Shown: piece by piece, positions 58,901 through 64,000 of the stretch
How the letters are laid out: each line of letters opens with the position of its first letter
Numbering within the stretch: position 1 is the first letter of the stretch
NCBI GenBank assembly: GCA_947000775.1
Contig: CAMQGK010000154.1
Span: 647,501-711,500, forward strand
Origin: Pterois miles
Taxonomy: Eukaryota; Chordata; Actinopteri; Perciformes; Scorpaenidae
DNA: 64,000 nucleotides
Reading direction: 5' to 3'
The notes under the pieces: generated by a model
Databases searched by the model: none
The model's input: the letters and a program-made list of their open reading frames with translations, nothing else
Told to the model about the DNA's origin: nothing
Translations under genes and position numbers: made by a program

Positions 58901-59863
58901 TAAATTTCTAAAATAAAATGATGATTCATAGGTGAATCAATAATTTTCCCCACTAATCAGCTTGCTAACATGCTCACAGTGACGATGTTTTGTACCTGGA
59001 CGGGGTAGAAGATGGCCTGCAGGGTTGGAAGGATCTCCGTGAAGAATCTGTCCCACATGTCGGCGAGGACCACGAGCTGGTCATCACCTACGGACACACA
59101 CACACAGCCAGTTACCATGGAAACACATGTCTGCCAACATCCTGAGAAGGAAATGATCTCATTAAAGCGTCAGCTTAATGTTTCTGTTGTTCTGCAGTCC
59201 TCAACACAAGACAGGCTAACACCATCTAGCACCGTGTTATCATGTTAAGCTGAACCTTACTGATTCCTGGATCACAGCAGTTTAAACAGCAACACAATGC
59301 AGCAAAGAATTATGGGTAATATGTGAAGGGATTACCGTATTTTTCGCACTATAAGGCATACTGGATTATAAGACGCATTAAGTGAAACAAAACAGTCGGC
59401 CTTCATCATCAGTGTCTGAGTTTAACAGCTGGGTGATTTTAAGTGAGTCTTATAGTGCGAAAAATACGATAAACGTAACAAGGAGCTGCTGAGATCTGCA
59501 GTCTGACGTCTGATCACATCTCTTCACAAGCATCTAGTCAGCTCTTTAAAGCTCGTATTAGCTTTAATTTAGTCAAGCAGACAAACTTTAATTCCTGTTT
59601 AGAGTCAGAATAATCCACATGACAGAAACCTGCTGGTCCTGAATCAACGACAGTCACACAAATGAAAATCTGCTCCTAAATACTGAAACGGATTTGTCCT
59701 CCAGGAAATTAAATCTTAACTCTGCTCTGTTGTAGTTATCAGAGGAGACAGTCTGGGCGGATTCAACCTGAGATTTCACAATCAGAAACCAGAAACCAGT
59801 CTCACCGGAGTGGAGGAGGACCTGATCCAGGACTTCAGACAGACCTCGAGTCAGTAGCTGGTT
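49852..59863 (-). CDS. prr5l: PRR5L (Protor-2), mTORC2-associated protein, 3' exons, spliced, 5' partial
   Basis: Five exons on the - strand join in phase: 59863-59806, 59087-58996, 57340-57203, 56873-56756 and 50189-49852. The product runs from NQLLTRGL through DMWDRFFTEILPTLQAIFYP, GQELTVRQMALLAFRDLVLL, QMLLVLQGIHES and LVEIVVSPYL to VEQEGEAYLEKSGGVRRHTV. These are hallmarks of the PRR5/PRR5L (HbrB) family. The GQEL and EQEGEAYLEK-RRHTV blocks point to PRR5L over PRR5. Family knowledge: Protor proteins bind Rictor in mTORC2, and PRR5L has been linked to PKC-delta phosphorylation and to mRNA decay. The 5' exons lie right of the window or beyond the CTA repeat. Introns are loaded with tandem repeats, but all five exons are intact with good splice sites. 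It converges tail-to-tail with gramd2a. Confidence 0.93.
50340..51830. repeat. 40-bp / 11-bp composite minisatellite in prr5l intron
   Basis: Tandem units of about 40 bp: TCTGATGATAATCTGGTGAT, then AATCTGTTAATAGTCTGATA. They are often expanded by extra 11-bp GATAATCTGGT steps or shortened. Some units read ATCTGGTGATAATCTGG and some TCTCTTAATAG. A 14-base G run interrupts it at 50752-50765. About 35 units in total, with mixed subtypes suggesting repeated local duplication. Confidence 0.95.
51915..51995 (-). mobile_element. 3' tail of a SINE/LINE-type retroposon, fragment
   Basis: Read on the - strand this ends CAATAAAGGAATATCTTATC with further CTTAT repeats, after GAATTTCTCCACTGGGAGAC. The AATAAAGG-N-ATCTTATCTTATC end resembles the tail of the SINE at 54390-54683, suggesting both were mobilised by a related LINE. 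Only the 3' end can be recognised. Confidence 0.5.
51996..52666. other. prr5l intron sequence
   Basis: Ordinary intron sequence with a GTA triplet run of about ten units (52379-52410). No exon seen. Confidence 0.6.
52667..53812. repeat. 10-bp minisatellite in prr5l intron
   Basis: Over one hundred decamers of the form CTGTTAGCAT, with variants CTGTTAGCGT, CTGTTAACAT, CTGTTAGTGT and CTGATAACAT. Variant order repeats at a higher level. For example, CTGTTAGCGGTTACCAGTGT followed by the same decamer series occurs at 53,421 and 53,651, 230 bp apart. It lies near the 40-bp array in the same intron. Confidence 0.95.
53976..54862. mobile_element. non-autonomous TIR DNA element, interrupted by a SINE
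   Basis: The left end ACCTCCGCCAAGGAGGTTGT and the right end (near CTTGGTGGAGGTCTGAGCTC) are inverted relatives: ACCTCCGCCAAG against CTTGGTGGAGGT. Internal sequence (ACTCAAAAACTTCCGGACGG, TTTGGGGGTGATCCGGAAGA) belongs to a repeat I know as abundant in fish. No transposase is encoded; a 68-codon frame at 53964-54170 is chance. A short GATCCAGATCT-type repeat (about 54,292-54,333) and the SINE at 54390-54683 lie inside it, so this element is older than the SINE. Confidence 0.65.
54390..54683 (+). mobile_element. tRNA-derived SINE
   Basis: The head GGGGGCGGTAGTAGCTCAGT resembles tRNA with an A box (TAGCTCAGTCCGTAGGGAC). A B box GGTTCAAGTCC lies at 54440-54450, giving an internal RNA polymerase III promoter. 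The body includes CTGAGCAAGGCACCAAACCC. It ends with TAATAAAGGTTCA and a (TCTTA)n tail. Length is about 294 bp, apparently full length. I see no clean target-site duplication. The exact family name is uncertain (V-SINE-like). Confidence 0.8.
54863..55690. other. prr5l intron sequence
   Basis: AT-rich intron without recognised exons or repeats, apart from short TAGTACAGTATAG-like motifs near 55,650-55,740. Confidence 0.55.
55880..55990. repeat. 71-base C run and (TGACCCC)n
   Basis: An uninterrupted run of 71 C at 55880-55950, followed by about five TGACCCC heptamers. On the prr5l (-) strand this is a G71 tract, expected to form G-quadruplex structures and to be unstable. The exact length is likely to be unreliable in any assembly. 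Confidence 0.95.
56195..56300. repeat. 24-bp short tandem repeat
   Basis: Four degenerate copies of a unit like TTTTGGCCGTCACCACCTTG, with a variable T run. The open frames across it have no homology. Confidence 0.85.
56756..56873 (-). CDS. prr5l: prr5l exon: end of HbrB-type domain
   Basis: A 118-nt exon after acceptor CCTGTCAG and before donor GTGAGT. It reads GIHESGAPSLEYYQLERLVE, then IVVSPYLSNVLHNRNQLLL plus one base. It matches the G-V/I-HES ... Y-x-x-LE-x-LV ... VVSPYL motif at the end of the conserved Protor domain. It starts in phase 0 and ends in phase 1, consistent with its neighbours. Confidence 0.92.
57203..57340 (-). CDS. prr5l: prr5l exon: conserved Protor domain core
   Basis: A 138-nt exon of 46 codons after acceptor GTGTGCAG and before donor GTAAAC. 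It reads GQELTVRQMALLAFRDLVLL, then KLHLEETLRTAVAVHPAVTQ and MLLVLQ. GQELT-RQ-LL-FRDLVLLK and QMLL-LQ are near-invariant in PRR5L. It is phase 0 at both ends. A CA-repeat stretch precedes the acceptor. Confidence 0.94.
57505..58028. repeat. 35/24-bp minisatellite rich in ETS-like motifs
   Basis: Seventeen copies of ACAGGAAGTGATCATC. Each is followed either by a TCTCTGGTTCCCTCCACTA spacer (35-bp unit) or by a short CTCCACTA spacer (24-bp unit). The two unit lengths alternate irregularly. Each copy carries GGAAGT, the core of ETS-family binding sites, inside a prr5l intron. Confidence 0.95.
58029..58995. other. prr5l intron sequence with GC-rich unassigned segment
   Basis: No splice-compatible exon is seen. 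The part at about 58,370-58,820 is CpG-rich (CGTCGGCCCGTCGGACCACG) and looks like the inside of an unrecognised repeat. The 82-codon frame at 58379-58627 has no homology and would break the prr5l frame. Confidence 0.45.
58996..59087 (-). CDS. prr5l: prr5l exon: WDxFFxxxLPxLQAIFYPVQ motif
   Basis: A 92-nt exon after acceptor TCCGTAG and before donor GTACAA. It completes a Gly codon, then reads DDQLVVLADMWDRFFTEILP and TLQAIFYPVQ. This is the most recognisable Protor motif and closely matches PRR5L. It starts mid-codon (phase 1 from the upstream exon) and ends in phase 0. Confidence 0.94.
59336..59468. mobile_element. small MITE with perfect 20-bp terminal inverted repeats
   Basis: 133-bp element. 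Its left end CGTATTTTTCGCACTATAAG is the exact reverse complement of its right end. A second inner relative (ATTATAAGACGC) adds to the foldback character. It has no coding capacity. It resembles small fish DNA-transposon derivatives, but the superfamily cannot be fixed from this copy. Confidence 0.8.
59806..59863 (-). CDS. prr5l: prr5l exon: most 5' exon in the window
   Basis: A 58-nt exon after acceptor GTGTTTCAG and before donor GTGAGA. It reads NQLLTRGLSEVLDQVLLHS plus one base. It matches the N-x-LL-x-KG-L segment that precedes the WDxFF motif in PRR5 and PRR5L. The upstream exons are not found before the CTA-repeat region and presumably lie beyond position 64,000. Confidence 0.88.
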
Positions 59864-60039
59864 CTGAAACACACAGTTTATACACTAAGTTCAATTTAAA
59901 AAACAAATGATCCTTCAGAGAGCCTGACACATCTTTATCCCTCAGAAACCTGCAGGGCTGGTCTGAGGATCCAGACCGACTTCACTGGGTTTCAGAGACT
60001 CGACCAGGTTCAGTTTTTGATCTAGAGTGTCGCTACAGA

Positions 60040-62452
60040 TATTACATGAAACTAGAAGACATGAGTACTACTACTACTCCTACCTCTGGGATACTACTAC
60101 GACTACTACTACTACTACAGATATTACATGAAACTAGAAGACATGAGTACTACTACTACTCCTACCTCTGGGATACTACTACTACTACTCCTACTACTAC
60201 CTCTGGGATACTACTACAACTACTACTACTACCTCTGGGATACTACTACGACTACTACTACTACCTCTGGGTACTGCTACTACTACTACTACTCCTACTA
60301 CTACCTCTGGGATACTACTACGACTACTACTACTCCTACTACTACCTCTGGGATACTGCTACTACTACTACTACTCCTACTACTACCTCTGGGATACTAC
60401 TACGACTACTACTACTCCTACTACTACCTCTGGGATACTACTACGACTACTACTACTCCTACTACTACCTCTGGGATACTACTACGACTACTACTACTAC
60501 TACTACAGATATTACATGAAACTAGAAGACATGAGTACTACTACTACTCCTACCTCTGGGATACTACTACGACTACTACTACTACCTCTGGGATACTGCT
60601 ACTACTACTACTACTCCTACTACTACCTCTGGGATACTACTACGACTACTACTACTCCTACTACTACCTCTGGGATACTACTACGACTACTACTACTCCT
60701 ACTACTACCTCTGGGATACTACTACGACTACTACTACTCCTACTCCTACCTCTGGGATACTACTACGACTACTACTACTCCTACTCCTACCTCTGGGATA
60801 CTACTACGACTACTACTACTCCTACTCCTACCTCTGGGATACTACTACGACTACTACTACTCTTTTTTTTTTTCTACCTCTGGGATACTGCTACTACTAC
60901 TACTACTACTACTACTTTCTACTACTCCTACCTCTGGGATACTCTACGACTACTACTACTACTACAGATATATAAACTAGAAGAATGAGGAATCTACTGG
61001 TATCAACCAGTCATCACATCTCTTATAGTGACTACTACTCCTACTACTACCTCTGGGATACTACCACTACTACTACTACTACTACAGATATTACATGAAA
61101 CTAGAAGACATGAGGATCTACTGGTATCACCAGTCATCACTCTCATTATAGTGACATGAGCTCCCTGTATAAATGACCTGTGTGACCTCTGGGATACTGC
61201 TACTACTACTACTACTCCTACTCCTACTACTACCTCTGGGATACTACTACGATTACTACTACTACTACAGATATTACATGAAACTAGAAGAATGAGGTCT
61301 ACTGGTTCAACCAGTCATCCTCTCTTATAGTGACTACTACTCCTACTCCTACCTCTGGGATACTACTACTACTCCTACTATCTACCTCTGGGATACTACT
61401 ACTACTACTACTACTCCTACCTCTGGGATACTACTACTACTACTACTACTACTATCTACTCCTACCTCTGGGATACTGCTACTACTACTACTCTACTCCT
61501 ACCTCTGGGATACTGCTACTACTACTACTCCTACTCCTACCTCTGGGATACTACTACTACTACTCCTACTCCTACCTCTGGGATACTACTACTACTACTC
61601 CTACTCCTACCTCTGGGATACTACTATTTTTTACTACTACTACTACTCCTACTCCTACCTCTGGGATACTACTACTACTACTACTCCTACTCCTACCTCG
61701 GGAACGGTACTACTACTACTACCCACACCTGGGATACTACTACTACTACTCCTACTCCTACTACTATACTACTACTACTACTCCTACTCCTACCTCTGGG
61801 ATACTGCTGACTACTACTACTGCTACTACTACTACTACCCCCCCCCCCCCCCCCCCCCCCCTCATTATACTACTACTCCTACTACTCCTACCTCTGGGAT
61901 ACTGCTACTACTACTACTACTACTCCTACCTCTGGGATACTGCTACTACTACTACTACTCCTACTCCTACCTCTGGGATACTGCTACTACTACTACTATC
62001 TACTCCTACCTCTGGGATACTACTACGACTACTACTACTCCTACCTCTGGGATACTGCTACTACTACTACTACTACTACTCCTACTCCTACCTCTGGGAT
62101 ACTGCTACTACTACTACTACTCCTACCTCTGGGATACTACTACTACTACTCCTACTCCTACCTCTGGGATACTGCTACTACTACTACTACTCCTACTCCT
62201 ACTACTACCTCTGGGATACTACTACGACTACTACTACTACTACATGAGGACACAGAAGACATGAGGAATCTACTGGTATCAACCAGTCATCACATCTCAT
62301 TATAGTGACATGAGCTCCCTGTATAAAATGACCTGTGGTGACCTCTGGGATACTGCTACTACTACTACTACTACTACTCCTACTACTACTACTACTACTA
62401 CTCCTACCTCTGGGATACTACTACGACTACTACTACTACCTCTGGGATACTG

Positions 62453-62491
<39 letters not shown>

Positions 62492-62570
62492 CTACCTCTG
62501 GGATACTACTACTACTACTACTACTCTCTACTCCTACCTCTGGGAGACTACTACTAGTACTACTCTTCTG
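60040..62570. repeat. CTA-triplet based 41-bp minisatellite and (CTA)n, prr5l intron
   Basis: Tandem units of about 41 bp, CCTCTGGGATACTACTACGA followed by CTACTACTACTCCTACTACTA, with variable numbers of CTA triplets. A second element recurs among them at about 60,040, 60,120, 60,510, 60,965, 61,085 and 61,270: ATTACATGAAACTAGAAGAC with ATGAG. A longer form at about 60,985, 61,110 and 62,265 includes CTACTGGTATCAACCAGTCA. A C run of 24 sits at 61838-61861. The forward frames, up to 305 codons of Y/T/L runs, are artefacts of the triplet period. Confidence 0.95.
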
Positions 62571-62644
62571 CTACACTGATACTACTACTACTACTACTAC
62601 TCCTACTACTACAACAGAGGATGGGGTCTTTACTAGCTACACTG

Positions 62645-62685
<41 letters not shown>

Positions 62686-62750
62686 AACAGAGTATGGGGT
62701 CTTTCATAGCTACACTGACTACTACTACTACTACTACTACCTCTGGGATA

Positions 62751-62783
<33 letters not shown>

Positions 62784-62834
62784 ATAGGTGGGGTCTTTAT
62801 ACTACACTGACTACTACTACTACTACCTCTGGGA

Positions 62835-62878
<44 letters not shown>

Positions 62879-62904
62879 AGAGATGGTCTTTCCTACTACA
62901 CTGA

Positions 62905-62939
<35 letters not shown>

Positions 62940-63016
62940 AGGGGGTCTATAGCTACACTGACTACTACTACTACTACTACTACTACTACAAAGAGGTGGT
63001 CTTTCTAGCTACACTG

Positions 63017-63050
<34 letters not shown>

Positions 63051-63084
63051 TACTACAACAGAGATGGGGTCTTTTAGCTAACTA

Positions 63085-63117
<33 letters not shown>

Positions 63118-63139
63118 AAAAGGGGGTTAAGCTACACTG

Positions 63140-63174
<35 letters not shown>

Positions 63175-63190
63175 AAGAGATTAGCTACAA

Positions 63191-63223
<33 letters not shown>

Positions 63224-63292
63224 AAAAGGGGGGTACATAACTACTACTACTACTACTACTACTACAAAGAGGATGGGGTCTTATAGCTAATG

Positions 63293-63324
<32 letters not shown>

Positions 63325-63350
63325 AAAAATGGGGTTTCTAGCTACTCTGA

Positions 63351-63397
<47 letters not shown>

Positions 63398-63413
63398 AGG
63401 TTCAGCTACTCTA

Positions 63414-63448
<35 letters not shown>

Positions 63449-63681
63449 TACTACTAAAAAGGGGGGTCTTAGTTGATATATATATATATAATATAAAAAG
63501 AGAGTTGTATATATATATATATATATAAAGAGGTGGGGAGCTACATGACTTTACTACTACTACTATACTATACTACTACTACTACTACTACTACTAAGAG
63601 GATGGGGTCTTCCTAGCTACACTGACTACTACTACTACTACTACTACTACTAAGAGGATGGGGTCTTTCCTAGCTACTGTG

Positions 63682-63718
<37 letters not shown>

Positions 63719-63744
63719 AGAGGATGGGGTCTTCTAGCTACATG

Positions 63745-63784
<40 letters not shown>

Positions 63785-63917
63785 AGAGGAGGGGTTTTCC
63801 TAGCTACTTATACTACTACTACTATACTACTATACAAAGAGGATGGGGTCTTATGTATGTACTACTACTACTACTACTACTACTATACTAAGAGGATGGG
63901 GTTTCCTAGCTACTCTG

Positions 63918-63951
<34 letters not shown>

Positions 63952-64000
63952 AGAGGATGGGGTTTCTAGCTACTCTGACTACTACTACTACTACTACTAC
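62571..64000. repeat. (CTA)n blocks separated by a GGATGGGGTCTT spacer
   Basis: Runs of 8-16 CTA triplets alternate with a spacer of about 30 bp (AAGAGGATGGGGTCTTTCCT then AGCTACACTGA) that is often truncated or mutated. A TATATA stretch at 63475-63530 interrupts it. The spacers vary by many single-base losses, typical either of decay or of uncorrected sequencing error. The array runs off the right edge of the window. Confidence 0.95.

Noticed and set aside
60046..63891. Long forward frames (up to 305 codons) of Y, T and L runs
   Set aside because: CTA triplets leave all three frames open. The content is pure repeat translation without a domain.

Overview
The window is vertebrate nuclear DNA, most likely from a ray-finned (teleost) fish. 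It has GT-AG introns, two recognisable vertebrate genes, a tRNA-derived SINE with a (TCTTA)n tail, and a TIR-bearing repeat whose end begins ACCTCCGCCAAGGAGGTT, a repeat I know from fish genomes. No bacterial, plasmid, phage or CRISPR features are present. By rough addition of the tandem arrays listed below, about 70 percent of the window is tandem repeat, and the gene exons are small islands in it.

Region 1 (1-41,830, + strand) holds the 3' half of gramd2a, an ER-plasma-membrane contact-site protein. Five exons can be read: 66-137, 223-282, 2802-2937, 4647-4740 and 41717 onward. The introns carry a 33-bp minisatellite (about 285-2130), a 35-bp and a 16-bp minisatellite inside a tandem duplication (3.2-4.3 kb), and a 12-bp repeat (5.3 kb). 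The last intron is almost entirely one AT-rich satellite of about 36 kb with a 25-bp unit (about 5,640-41,597). This array flips orientation at a true palindromic axis near 21,985. The last gramd2a exon has a one-base frame break between its transmembrane helix and its conserved C-terminal tail. The end of that tail is duplicated on the far side of a C-rich tract.

Region 2 (about 42-48.8 kb) is the interval between the converging genes. It has no convincing gene. It holds simple repeats, a probable hAT-like fragment, an inverted repeat, small minisatellites and unassigned sequence.

Region 3 (about 48.8-64 kb, - strand) holds the 3' part of prr5l (Protor-2), an mTORC2-associated protein. Five exons read with consistent splice phases: 59863-59806, 59087-58996, 57340-57203, 56873-56756 and 50189-49852. 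The 5' exons lie beyond the right edge. A 47-bp minisatellite sits in the probable 3' UTR. The introns contain a 40-bp array, a decamer array, a nested SINE-in-DNA-element, a 71-base C run, a 35/24-bp array with 17 ETS-like motifs, a small MITE and a 4-kb CTA-triplet region.

The two genes are tail-to-tail and have no obvious functional link. The most unusual object is the palindromic, CpG-decaying satellite inside a gene intron. Many arrays show indel noise that could be real or could reflect assembly error, and this matters for reading the gramd2a frame break.
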